Shown here piece by piece: positions 1 through 7,773 of a stretch of DNA of 64,000 nt. The stretch comes from Alphaproteobacteria bacterium (GTDB lineage Bacteria > Pseudomonadota > Alphaproteobacteria > Micropepsales > Micropepsaceae), in assembly GCA_016792565.1 (NCBI GenBank), contig JAEUMK010000002.1, positions 62,001 to 126,000 on the forward strand. The letters are read 5' to 3'. The notes beneath the pieces are model-generated. The model was not told the DNA's origin. It saw nothing but the letters and a program-made list of their open reading frames with translations, and ran no database searches. Numbering within the stretch: position 1 is the first letter of the stretch; each line of letters opens with the position of its first letter. Made by a program: the position numbers and the translations under genes.

Positions 1-2
1 TT

Positions 3-395
3 GTTAGTCAGCCCGGCCGGCTCGTGGCAAAGGCCTTCATCGAAGAGCGCGTACAACGCGCCTTCGCCCGGGAAAGCTGCGAACACTGGATGGCCGTTCT
101 GGCCGAGGCCCGCATTCCAGCTGCCCCCGTCAACGACGTGGCGCAGGCCTTCGCCGAGCCCCAGACGGCGGCGCGGAACATGAAGGTCACCGTCGCGCTT
201 CCCAGCGGCGCAACCATCAAGGAACCAGGCAACCCGGTGAAGATGTCCTCAAGCCGCGGCGACGTCTTCGCGACGCCGCCCACGGTAGGACAGCATACGG
301 ATTCGGTCTTGAGGGACATGCTGGGCTATGCGGAAGACCGGCTGCAGGAACTGGCGGCGCGCGGGGTGATCGGCCGGCCCGCCAGCACCGCCTAG
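3..395 (+). CDS. CaiB/BaiF family III CoA-transferase, C-terminal part (5' end outside window)
   Basis: The reading frame is open from the window's left edge, so this is the tail of a longer gene; family members are usually about 380-420 residues. The visible 130 residues contain the family III C-terminal pattern: a helix with REXCEHWMAVL-type sequence, then IPAAPVNDVAQAF (the conserved 'P..PV....E' segment) and a late 'GNPVKMS' turn. Members move CoA between acyl-CoA donors and carboxylic acids in the cytoplasm. It converges on the beta-oxidation operon at 490-7113, which fits a role in activating a related acid. An internal GTG at 24 is possible as a start codon but would delete the catalytic domain. 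The specific substrate cannot be told. Confidence 0.85.
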   Translation, partial: VSQPGRLVAKAFIEERVQRAFARESCEHWMAVLAEARIPAAPVNDVAQAFAEPQTAARNMKVTVALPSGATIKEPGNPVKMSSSRGDVFATPPTVGQHTDSVLRDMLGYAEDRLQELAARGVIGRPASTA

Positions 396-489
396 ACGCG
401 CCGCATCGAGAGCCTGAACACGGGCTGGTGGCGGCGCCGCTCGCTGCGACCGCAGCGGCTTGAGGATACCATCCGCCGAAGACTTGCGC

Positions 490-1461
490 TTAGAGCGCCC
501 TGAGCCACTCCAGAAGCAGCGCCGTCACCTCGCCGGGGCGTTCCTGTTGCGTCCAGTGCCCGCATCCGGGCAGGACATGCATGCCCTGCAGGCCGGGCAC
601 AGCGGCGCGCATCGCCGGAACCGGGTCGGCGCCACCGATCATGTTGAAGGCGGGGTCGCGGTCGCCCGCGATAAACAGCGCCTTCTGGCCGATCGTGCGG
701 CCCTTGAACGGAAGGAGGAAACGCCAGTCGCGCTCGTGGTTGCGATAACGGTTGATCGGCCCACGTAGGCCCGAGCGTTCGAACTCGTGGACATAGTAGT
801 CGAGATCGGTCTCGCTCAGCCATGCGGGAAATGGCTGGGGGTCTTCCAGACCCTCAAGCAGTGTCGCATCGGCAGTCTTGTTGCGCGGCCAGCTGTCCGC
901 CTTCGCGTCGCCCGAGATCGCATAGAGGAAGCAGCGCAGGAAGCGGCGCGGGTCGGCCTCCAGCTCGGCCTCAGCGACGCCGGGCTCTTGAAAGTAGGCT
1001 TGGTAGAAGAAGCGGTTCTTTCTTGTGAACAGCGTTTCGAAGACCTCGTTGAAGGGTCGATCCGGCACGCCCGTGTAGGGAACCGAGAGGGCCGCTACCG
1101 CGCCGATGCGATCGGGCCGCGTCAGCGCCGTGTTCCAGACGATCGGCGCGCCCCAATCGTGGCCGATCAGAATCACCGGTGCGTCCGGCTGCACCGCGTC
1201 GGCGGCAGCGATCACATCGGCGATCATGTGCGCCATGTCGTAGGCTTCGATCGCGTGCGGCTTTCCGGAGCCGCCATAACCCCGCACATCGATGGCGCAG
1301 GCGGTGAAGCCCGCCGCCGCAATCGGGCCAATCTGATGCCGCCACGAGTACCAGGACTCGGGAAAGCCATGGACCATGAGGACCAGAGGGCCAGTCCCGG
1401 CTGCCGCAACGCGCAGCGGCACGCCGCAGCCCTCGACCATCTTGAACTCAGGCTCGATCAT
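490..1461 (-). CDS. Alpha/beta hydrolase, epoxide hydrolase-like
   Basis: A 323-residue alpha/beta-hydrolase. The oxyanion-hole motif HGFPESWYSW lies near residue 32. The nucleophile elbow IGHDWGAP near residue 98 carries Asp rather than Ser, as in epoxide hydrolases and haloalkane dehalogenases, and the catalytic His is in GCGHWTQQERP near the C-terminus. The likely role is cytoplasmic hydrolysis of an epoxide to a diol; a dehalogenase is less likely because the HGxP motif is the epoxide-hydrolase form. It is the last gene of a five-gene leftward operon and starts 18 bp after the flavin oxidoreductase, suggesting it works on an oxidised fatty or terpenoid intermediate. Start ATG at 1461. Confidence 0.85.
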   Translation of the reverse strand: MIEPEFKMVEGCGVPLRVAAAGTGPLVLMVHGFPESWYSWRHQIGPIAAAGFTACAIDVRGYGGSGKPHAIEAYDMAHMIADVIAAADAVQPDAPVILIGHDWGAPIVWNTALTRPDRIGAVAALSVPYTGVPDRPFNEVFETLFTRKNRFFYQAYFQEPGVAEAELEADPRRFLRCFLYAISGDAKADSWPRNKTADATLLEGLEDPQPFPAWLSETDLDYYVHEFERSGLRGPINRYRNHERDWRFLLPFKGRTIGQKALFIAGDRDPAFNMIGGADPVPAMRAAVPGLQGMHVLPGCGHWTQQERPGEVTALLLEWLRAL

Positions 1462-1479
1462 TCGCTCTCCCCCGCCGCC

Positions 1480-2556
1480 TCAATCCGCAACGAAGCCCTT
1501 CCAGTTGCGCATGTAGGCGATGAAGTGATCGCTCAGACCCTCGGCGCGCAAATGGGCCTCGCTTACCGGTAGCACGGCAGGCGTGAAGTCCGGATCCGCG
1601 ATCACCTTGCGTGGGAAGTCGTGATGCAGGATCGCGCTGCGCCCGATCACGACGAAGTCGAGGCCGGCCGCCATGGCCGCGCGGGCCGCGCCGCCGCTGG
1701 TGATCTTGCCCGCCGCGCCGAGGCGCACGCCACCGCGCGGGATGCCGCTGAAGTAGGACAGTAAGGTGCGGCCCTTGAACTCGTCCTCGACCGGCTCCTT
1801 GAAGACGTCCCACAGGGACATGTCGAGGTAGTCGATCTTCGCCGCGGCTGTCAGGCGGGTCGCCAGCACCACAATTTCGGCGAGGCGCAAGCCGAAACGT
1901 TCGGGCGAGAGGCGGATGCCGAGCTGGAAGTCCGGACGGCAGCGCGCGCGGATGCCGTCCACGATGTCAACAATGAGCCGGGCGCGGTTCCCGGCCGAAC
2001 CGCCGTAGCGGTCGGTGCGCCGGTTCAGCTCGGGGCTGAGGAAGGCGCAGAGGATGTAGCCGTGCGCGCCGTGGATCTCGACGCCGTCGAAACCGGCGCG
2101 CTCGGCGCGCAGGGCAGCGGCGATGAAATCCTCGGTCAGCCGCTCGACTTCGGCCGTCGTGAGCGCCCGTGCCCCGGTCTCCGAGTCCTCCGACGGACCG
2201 ACCGGCGCATGGCCAATCAGGCCGGCCGGCGCGCGGAGGCCGGCATGATGAAGCTGAACGGAGGAGAGACTGCCCGCCTCCTTGATCGCCCCGGCGAGAC
2301 GCGCGAGGCCCGCGAGGTGCCTGTCGTCAAAAATGCCAAGCTGTCCGGGGAAGCCCTGCCCGCAAGCCTGCACATGGGCGGCGCAGGTCATGGTGAGCCC
2401 AAAGCCACCTCTTGCACGCATCGTCAGCCAGTGAAATTCCGCGTCTGACAGCGTGCCATCGGCATGGCTCTGCGTATTGGTCAGCGGAGCGAGCAGGAAG
2501 CGATTGCTCATTGCCGGCCCACGCATGAAGGCGAGCGGCGTCGCGAGATCGGTCAT
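1480..2556 (-). CDS. NADH:flavin oxidoreductase / Old Yellow Enzyme family
   Basis: A 358-residue FMN-dependent TIM barrel. The family signature HGAHGYIL...FLSP...RTDRYGGS is present near residues 175-205, with FMN phosphate-binding glycines near the C-terminus (GKITSGGAARAAM, then FVVIGRSAI). Members reduce activated C=C bonds of enones, or of 2,4-dienoyl-CoA in longer Fe-S versions. This one ends before any Fe-S or second nucleotide-binding domain, so it is the short OYE form. It lies 74 bp downstream of the multifunctional beta-oxidation gene and could reduce an unsaturated intermediate there. The substrate is not shown. Confidence 0.87.
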   Translation of the reverse strand: MTDLATPLAFMRGPAMSNRFLLAPLTNTQSHADGTLSDAEFHWLTMRARGGFGLTMTCAAHVQACGQGFPGQLGIFDDRHLAGLARLAGAIKEAGSLSSVQLHHAGLRAPAGLIGHAPVGPSEDSETGARALTTAEVERLTEDFIAAALRAERAGFDGVEIHGAHGYILCAFLSPELNRRTDRYGGSAGNRARLIVDIVDGIRARCRPDFQLGIRLSPERFGLRLAEIVVLATRLTAAAKIDYLDMSLWDVFKEPVEDEFKGRTLLSYFSGIPRGGVRLGAAGKITSGGAARAAMAAGLDFVVIGRSAILHHDFPRKVIADPDFTPAVLPVSEAHLRAEGLSDHFIAYMRNWKGFVAD

Positions 2557-2630
2557 GTCGGGGCCTTAGTCGCTGTGCTTATCGAGATGAGAGTGCGCCC
2601 GGCGCGCCACAAGCGCCGGGCGCTCTCCCT

Positions 2631-4712
2631 TCAGTTCGACACGGAGGACAGCTTCCCGCCCTCGGCCGCCAGCTTCTCAAGAAGCGGCGAGACCTTGAAG
2701 AAGTCGCCCATCTGCGCCTGATAGGCCTTCAGCCGCTCGACCACGGTCTTCAGGCCGACATGGTCGGCATAGTGCATCGGGCCGCCGCGATAGATCGGCC
2801 AGCCATAGCCGGTCACCCAGACCATATCGATGTCGGAGGCGCGGATCGCCTTCTTCTCTTCAAGGATCTTCGCGCCCTCGTTGATCATCGGATAGATCGT
2901 GCGCTCCAGGATCTCCTGGTCGGTGATCTCGCGCGGGTTGACGCCGCTCTTGGCGGCGAACTCGCGGATGATCTTCTCGGTCACCGGCGAGGGCCTGGCG
3001 TTGCGGTTTTCGTCGTAGTCGTAGAACCCGGCGCCCGTCTTCTGGCCGCGGCGGTCCATCTCGCACAGCACTTCGCGGATGGTGGAGCTGCTGGAGGCCT
3101 CCTTCGACCAGCCAATGTCGAGGCCGGCGAGGTCGCTCATCGCGAACGGACCCATGGGGAAGCCGAAGTCGTAGAGCACGCGGTCCACGTCCCATGGCAT
3201 CGCGCCCTCATTGACCAGCGCGTTCGCCTGCTGCTGGCGCTGCGAGAGCATGCGGTTGCCGACGAAGCCGGGGCAGACGCCGACCAGTACGCCGACCTTG
3301 CCGATGGTCTTGGCGAGCTTCATCGATGTCGCGATGACCTCCTTCGAGGTCTTGTCGCCGCGCACGATCTCCAGAAGCCGCATGACGTTGGCGGGCGAGA
3401 AGAAGTGCAGGCCGATCACGCTCTCCGGCCGCGCCGTCGCCGAGGCGATCTCGTTGACGTCGAGATACGAGGTGTTGGAGGCGAGGATCGCGCCTGGCTT
3501 GGCGACCTTGTCGAGCCGGGCGAAGACATCCTTCTTGATCGCCATGTTCTCGAACACCGCCTCGATGATGAGGTCGCAGTCATTCAGGCTCTCAAGCTCC
3601 AGCGAGCCGGTCAGCAGCCCCATGCGCTTCTCGACGTCGGCCTCGGTAATGCGGCCCTTCTTGGCGGTGTTCTCGTAATTCTTGCGCATCACGCCGATAC
3701 CGCGATCGAGCGCCTCCTGCTTCATCTCGACGATGGCGACCGGGATGCCGGCGTTGAGGAAGTTCATCGAGATGCCGCCGCCCATCGTGCCCGCGCCGAT
3801 GACGCCGACCTTCTTCACCGGCAGGACCGGCGTCTGGTCGGGAACGTCGGGGATTTTCGCGGCCTGACGCTCGGCGAAGAAGATGTGCCGCATCGCCGCC
3901 GATTCCGGGCTGACGATCAGTTTGCCGAACAGCGTCCGCTCCACCGCGATGCCCTCGTCGAAGGGCAGGTTCACGGCGGCCTCGATGCACTGGATGATCA
4001 GTTCCGGCGCTTTCTGGCCCCGGAAGGCGCGGGCGTTCTTCTTGCGGAAGGCGGCGAACAGTTCCGCGTTGCCGCGGTCGGCAGCGACTTTCTCGTCACG
4101 GTCGCGCACGCGCGGCGACGGCTTGCCGACCACCGATTTGGCAAAGGCGATCGCCCCCGTCTTCAGATCGCCCTCGACCACCGCGTCGAAGACGCCGGAC
4201 TTCACCGCCTCGGCGGCGGAGATCTGGTCGCCCGAGGTCATCAGGGCGAGTGCCTTCTCGGCCCCGACCAGACGCGGCAGGCGCTGCGTGCCGCCGGCGC
4301 CGGGCAGAAGGCCGAGCTTCACCTCCGGCAGGCCAGCGCGGGCGCTCGGCACCGCGACGCGGTAGTGGCAGGTCAGCGCGACCTCCAGGCCGCCGCCCAG
4401 CGCCGTACCGTGAATGGCGGCGACGACCGGTTTGGTGGCGTTCTCGATCGCCTCAAAGGTTTCGTTGAGGCCGACCGTCGGCGTGCCGCCGGGCTTGCCG
4501 AACTCCGAAATGTCGGCCCCGGCGATGAAGGTCCGCCCACCGCAGATGAGGACGATTGCCTTGGCCTCCGCATCGGCCAGCGCCTTGTGGATGCCGTCAT
4601 AAAGGCCTTGCCGCACCGGCCCGGAGAGGGCGTTCACCGGGGGCGAGTCGATGGTCAGCACGGCGATGCCGTCCTGAACCTCAAGCGTGGTCACGTTGTT
4701 GATCGCCACCAT
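2631..4712 (-). CDS. Bifunctional enoyl-CoA hydratase / 3-hydroxyacyl-CoA dehydrogenase (FadJ/FadB alpha-like)
   Basis: A 693-residue fusion. Residues 1-190 are a crotonase fold with GGRTFIAGADISEFG (oxyanion loop) and HGTALGGGLEVALTCHYRVA (catalytic Glu). From about residue 300 comes the NAD-binding domain (KKVGVIGAGTMGGG), then SNTSYLDVNEIA and GLHFFSPANVMRLLE with the catalytic His, then the C-terminal dehydrogenase domain (GYGWPIYRGGPMHYAD). It hydrates enoyl-CoA and oxidises the 3-hydroxyacyl-CoA in the cytoplasm. The frame extends upstream to 4847, but the ATG at 4712 is chosen because an AGGAG lies just upstream and the crotonase fold begins there. No thiolase is adjacent in this operon. 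Confidence 0.93.
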   Translation of the reverse strand: MVAINNVTTLEVQDGIAVLTIDSPPVNALSGPVRQGLYDGIHKALADAEAKAIVLICGGRTFIAGADISEFGKPGGTPTVGLNETFEAIENATKPVVAAIHGTALGGGLEVALTCHYRVAVPSARAGLPEVKLGLLPGAGGTQRLPRLVGAEKALALMTSGDQISAAEAVKSGVFDAVVEGDLKTGAIAFAKSVVGKPSPRVRDRDEKVAADRGNAELFAAFRKKNARAFRGQKAPELIIQCIEAAVNLPFDEGIAVERTLFGKLIVSPESAAMRHIFFAERQAAKIPDVPDQTPVLPVKKVGVIGAGTMGGGISMNFLNAGIPVAIVEMKQEALDRGIGVMRKNYENTAKKGRITEADVEKRMGLLTGSLELESLNDCDLIIEAVFENMAIKKDVFARLDKVAKPGAILASNTSYLDVNEIASATARPESVIGLHFFSPANVMRLLEIVRGDKTSKEVIATSMKLAKTIGKVGVLVGVCPGFVGNRMLSQRQQQANALVNEGAMPWDVDRVLYDFGFPMGPFAMSDLAGLDIGWSKEASSSSTIREVLCEMDRRGQKTGAGFYDYDENRNARPSPVTEKIIREFAAKSGVNPREITDQEILERTIYPMINEGAKILEEKKAIRASDIDMVWVTGYGWPIYRGGPMHYADHVGLKTVVERLKAYQAQMGDFFKVSPLLEKLAAEGGKLSSVSN

Positions 4713-4749
4713 GATGCGTCTCCTGGGGGAAAGGGGTTCGGTTGAAAAA

Positions 4750-5886
4750 CTAGAAGCCGTGCAGGCGGCCGAAGCGTTCGCGGTGATAGGCGGCATTGCC
4801 GTAGGCTGCCTCAGCGGCGCGCGCCCGCTTGAGATAGAGTCCGGCATCGTGCGCGTCGGTCATGCCGATGCCGCCGTGCATCTGCACCATCTCGTTGGAG
4901 ATCAGATGCAGCGTTTCGTTCGCCCGCGCCTTGGCGAGCGAGGCGAGTTCGCGGATGTCGTTGGTACCGGTGTCGATGGCCGACAGCGCCGCCTCGACGC
5001 AGGAGCGCGTCAGCTCAAGCTCGGTGAACATCTTCGCGGCGCGATGCTGGAGCGCCTGGAAGCTGCCCAGCGTCTGGCCGAACTGCACGCGGACCTTGAG
5101 ATAGTCGATCGTCGTCTCGAATGCCTGAAGCGCCGTGCCCAGCATTTCGGCCGCCAGCCCCGCCCGCACGCGGTCGAGCGCGGGCTCCAGGACCTCGAAG
5201 CCCTTGTCGGGCGCTCCGATCAGCGCCTCCTCGCCGACCGCCACGCCATCGAAGGCGATGACGGCCGCGCCGCGCGAATCCATCAGCTTGAGCGCCGTCC
5301 GCGTAACGCCCCTGGCGTCCGCCGGGACGAGGAAGAGGCTGATGCCCGCCGCCTCGCCGGGCTTTCCCGAACTGCGCGCAGCGACGATGAAGACGTCGGC
5401 GGCCATGCCGTCGGGGACGAAGCTCTTGGTGCCGTTCAGCGTGAAGCCCGATCCGGTGCGGCTCGCCGCCAGGGCAGTACTGAGCGGCTCGTGGCGCGGC
5501 CCTTCCTCGATCGCCAGCGTCGCCACCGCATCGCCCGAGGCGATCTTCGGCAGCCAGGCCTCTTTCTGCGCCGCGGTGCCGCCCAGCATCAGCGCGCTAG
5601 CCGCGCCCAGCGCCGAACTGACGAGCGGCGAGGCGACCAGCGTCCGCCCGGTCTCCTCCAGCACCAGGCCGAGGCTGAGATAGCCGAACTCCGACCCGCC
5701 ATAGGCTTCCGGCACCACGATCCCGGCCCAGCCCATCGCCGCCATCTCGGCGTAGAGGGCGGGGTCGTAACCGAAGGCCGCGCCCGAGTCGCGCAGCTTG
5801 CGTAGCGCCTGCACCGGCGCCTTGTCCTTCACCCATTCGCGCGCGGAATCGCGCAGGATGGTTTGCTCTTCGCTCAGCACGGCCAT
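4750..5886 (-). CDS. Acyl-CoA dehydrogenase (378 aa)
   Basis: An FAD-dependent acyl-CoA dehydrogenase. N-terminal helices begin LSEEQTILRDSAREW, the central beta domain follows, and the C-terminal domain has GQTLGSFQALQHRAAKM near residue 263 and HGGIGMTDAHDAGLYLKR near residue 345. It removes two hydrogens from acyl-CoA to give the enoyl-CoA. It follows another acyl-CoA dehydrogenase by 15 bp. Adjacent unequal pairs of this kind form alpha2-beta2 heterotetramers in actinobacterial steroid side-chain degradation, so the two may be subunits of one enzyme (inference). 37 bp separate it from the downstream hydratase/dehydrogenase. Confidence 0.9.
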   Translation of the reverse strand: MAVLSEEQTILRDSAREWVKDKAPVQALRKLRDSGAAFGYDPALYAEMAAMGWAGIVVPEAYGGSEFGYLSLGLVLEETGRTLVASPLVSSALGAASALMLGGTAAQKEAWLPKIASGDAVATLAIEEGPRHEPLSTALAASRTGSGFTLNGTKSFVPDGMAADVFIVAARSSGKPGEAAGISLFLVPADARGVTRTALKLMDSRGAAVIAFDGVAVGEEALIGAPDKGFEVLEPALDRVRAGLAAEMLGTALQAFETTIDYLKVRVQFGQTLGSFQALQHRAAKMFTELELTRSCVEAALSAIDTGTNDIRELASLAKARANETLHLISNEMVQMHGGIGMTDAHDAGLYLKRARAAEAAYGNAAYHRERFGRLHGF

Positions 5887-5901
5887 TGGCGTTTTCCCGT
5901 C

Positions 5902-7113
5902 TTATTGGTGGTCGAGCAGGCCGAGCATGCGCTTGGCGACGATGTTGTTCTGGATTTCGGTGCTGCCGCCATAAATCGTGACCGCTTTTCCGCCCAGCCA
6001 GCCCCGTACCATCCCCAACTCATAGGCATTGAACCCCTCGCCTTCCCAGCCGAGGCCCTGATGGCCCATCATCTCCATGGAGAGTTCGGCGCGATCCTGC
6101 GCGATCTTCGCGCCGACATTCTTCATGATCGAGGTCGCGGCGCTCGGTCCCGACCCGGACTTCGCTTCCGCCGCCGCCCGCGACAGCGTCAGCGCGAAGG
6201 CCCGCGCTTCCATGTGATGGGCGATCAGGCGCTGGCGGAGATCGGCGTCGGCGACGCGGCCCGCTTCGTCGCGCCCGACATATTTGTCGACCATCCGCTC
6301 AAGGTCCGGCGCGCCGAAGCGGGCCGTGCCGCCCCCCGTGCCGCCCCCCGCGCCCGACAGGCTCTGCCGCTCGAACTGCAACAGCCGTTTGGCGATCGAC
6401 CAGCCGCCGTTCAGCGGCCCGACCAGCTGATCCTTCGGCACCTTCACGTCGGTGAAAAAGGTTTCGCAGAAGGGCGAGTTGCCCGAGATGAGCTGGATCG
6501 GCCGCACCTCGACGCCGGGCGACTTCATGTCGAACACCAGGAACGAGATGCCCTCGTGCTTGCGCGTCGTGTCGGTGCGCACCAGACAGAAGATCCAGTC
6601 GGCGTACTGGCCGCCCGAAGTCCAGATCTTCTGCCCGTTCACCAGATAGTGGTCGCCCTTGTCCTCGCAGCGCGTCGCCAGCGACGCGAGATCCGACCCC
6701 GCACCCGGTTCCGAGAATCCCTGGCACCAGCGCGTCGTGCCGTTGACGATGCCCGGCATGAAGCGCTGCTTCTGGGCCTCGGTGCCGTACTCCAGCAGCG
6801 TTGGCCCGAACATCATCACGCCCATGCCGCCGATCGGGCTGAAGGCCCCGATCTTCACCATCTCCTGGGAGAGAACCCGGGCCTCGTCCTTCGAAAGCCC
6901 GCCGCCGCCATAGGCCTTGGGCCAGGTCGGAACGCCCCAGCCCTTGGCGCCCATCGCCCGCTTCCAGGCGAGGAAGTCGGGCTCGTCGGTTTCGACGTTG
7001 AGGTTCACCATGATGGCCGCGCGGCCTTTTAGCGACGCCGGAAAGTTCGTCGCCAGCCATTCCCGCGCTTCGGCGCGAAAGGCGGCAAGCTCTGGCGTAT
7101 CGGTGGCGGCCAT
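5902..7113 (-). CDS. Acyl-CoA dehydrogenase (403 aa), first gene of operon
   Basis: A 403-residue acyl-CoA dehydrogenase. The FAD/substrate region includes WCQGFSEPGAGSDLASL near residue 130 and GQKIWTSGGQYADW near 160. The C-terminal YGGSTEIQNNIVAKRMLGL is the usual adenine- and flavin-contacting end. It leads the leftward operon 7113-490 (dehydrogenase, dehydrogenase, hydratase/dehydrogenase, OYE, hydrolase). Its 5' side contains a palindrome (GGGAGG/CCTCCC, 7178-7195) and a TTGACC-TT-GGTCAA box at 7215-7228, either of which could control it. Chain-length or ring specificity cannot be assigned from sequence. Confidence 0.91.
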   Translation of the reverse strand: MAATDTPELAAFRAEAREWLATNFPASLKGRAAIMVNLNVETDEPDFLAWKRAMGAKGWGVPTWPKAYGGGGLSKDEARVLSQEMVKIGAFSPIGGMGVMMFGPTLLEYGTEAQKQRFMPGIVNGTTRWCQGFSEPGAGSDLASLATRCEDKGDHYLVNGQKIWTSGGQYADWIFCLVRTDTTRKHEGISFLVFDMKSPGVEVRPIQLISGNSPFCETFFTDVKVPKDQLVGPLNGGWSIAKRLLQFERQSLSGAGGGTGGGTARFGAPDLERMVDKYVGRDEAGRVADADLRQRLIAHHMEARAFALTLSRAAAEAKSGSGPSAATSIMKNVGAKIAQDRAELSMEMMGHQGLGWEGEGFNAYELGMVRGWLGGKAVTIYGGSTEIQNNIVAKRMLGLLDHQ

Positions 7114-7214
7114 GCGTTTCCCCTCGGATGCCCCTTCTCGGGCCTTCTTGCGGGCGACATGAGGGAATCCTTGTCGCGGGAGGTCAATCCCTCCCTAGCG
7201 TCAAGCTTGCGCGA

Positions 7215-7228
7215 TTGACCTTGGTCAA
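7215..7228. promoter_or_regulatory. FNR/FixK-type palindrome TTGACCTTGGTCAA
   Basis: Arms TTGACC and GGTCAA flank a 2-bp centre, which fits the 14-bp TTGAn6TCAA form of CRP/FNR-family boxes. It sits between the divergent acyl-CoA dehydrogenase (start 7113) and the small secreted protein (start 7277). The centre is about 56 bp upstream of the latter's start and 108 bp upstream of the former's. A clear FNR-type box also precedes ccoN at 15530. Which gene it controls is not decided by sequence. Confidence 0.5.
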
Positions 7229-7276
7229 AGCGCGCGTTCTCCTGCACTGCAAAAAGAAAATGATGGAGCCTTGTGC

Positions 7277-7615
7277 ATGACTGCCCTCAGCCGCCGGTGC
7301 CAGCGACAGTCGGGAATGAGACTGGCACTGTGCCTCTATGCGGCCCTGCTGACTGGTCTTTCCCCCGCCGGGACGGCCGCCGGAAGCGGGTTCATGGACG
7401 TGGTATGTACAATCGCCGGCGCGGTAAACGTGCCCGCAGGCCAGCCCCCGCGCCCAGACGATCGACAGATGGCAGGCCACTGCACGGGTGCGACGATGGC
7501 CGGTGCCTGCGTCCTACACAATCCTCGGCGTGCTAGATCGCGCCGCGCGGCGGGCCAGATGCGCCGCCGTCTGGCCTTTGCGATTCGCCCTGTCTGGATG
7601 CGCCGCCGCGCCTGA
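7277..7615 (+). CDS. Small secreted/anchored protein, DUF2946-like
   Basis: A 112-residue protein with a basic N-terminus (SRRCQRQSGMR) followed by a hydrophobic stretch LALCLYAALLTGL and small residues (PAGTAAG), consistent with a signal peptide or anchor. The mature part has GFM..VVCT, a proline-rich turn and HCTGATMAGAC, resembling DUF2946 proteins, in which a GFM, a VCT and an HC motif recur. The DUF2946 match is from memory and is weak past residue 80, where the protein becomes Arg-rich. The ATG at 7277 is preferred because GGAG lies 8 bases upstream; a TTG at 7271 is possible. It converges on the copper-related ccoI/ccoS genes. Function unknown. Confidence 0.5.
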   Translation: MTALSRRCQRQSGMRLALCLYAALLTGLSPAGTAAGSGFMDVVCTIAGAVNVPAGQPPRPDDRQMAGHCTGATMAGACVLHNPRRARSRRAAGQMRRRLAFAIRPVWMRRRA

Positions 7616-7617
7616 GT

Positions 7618-7773
7618 TCAGGCCGCGTCATTCTCGTTGTCGTTCTCAATGATTCGCCAGGCTGCGCCATCGAGATCCTCGTACTGGTTCGATCGCAGCG
7701 TCCACATGAAGACAACAAGCGCCCCGATGCCGAGCACCAGCGCGGCCGGGATCAGGATGACCAGTGCGTTCAT
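7618..7773 (-). CDS. ccoS: cbb3-type cytochrome oxidase assembly protein CcoS
   Basis: A 51-residue protein: one transmembrane helix (ALVILIPAALVLGIGALVVFMW) followed by RSNQYEDLDGAAWRII, the CcoS signature in which a short acidic tail follows 'W.l.s.QYeDle'. CcoS is needed for incorporation of heme b and copper into CcoN. Its ATG overlaps the ccoI stop by 4 bp (ATGA), so translation is probably coupled. It is the last gene of the cco cluster. The C-terminus is unusually Asn/Asp/Glu-rich (ENDNENDAA). Confidence 0.93.
   Translation of the reverse strand: MNALVILIPAALVLGIGALVVFMWTLRSNQYEDLDGAAWRIIENDNENDAA

Noticed and set aside
443-456. GCTGCG-AC-CGCAGC as a terminator between the CoA-transferase and hydrolase genes
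   Set aside because: The 2-base loop cannot form a stable hairpin, and no T-tract follows.
2760-4745. 661-codon plus-strand frame opposite the FadJ-like gene
   Set aside because: No recognisable motif; the minus strand holds hydratase and dehydrogenase motifs in order.
7178-7195. GGGAGG/CCTCCC stem as a terminator
   Set aside because: It lies in the promoter region upstream of a gene start with no T-tract; an operator is more likely, but support is too weak for its own entry.
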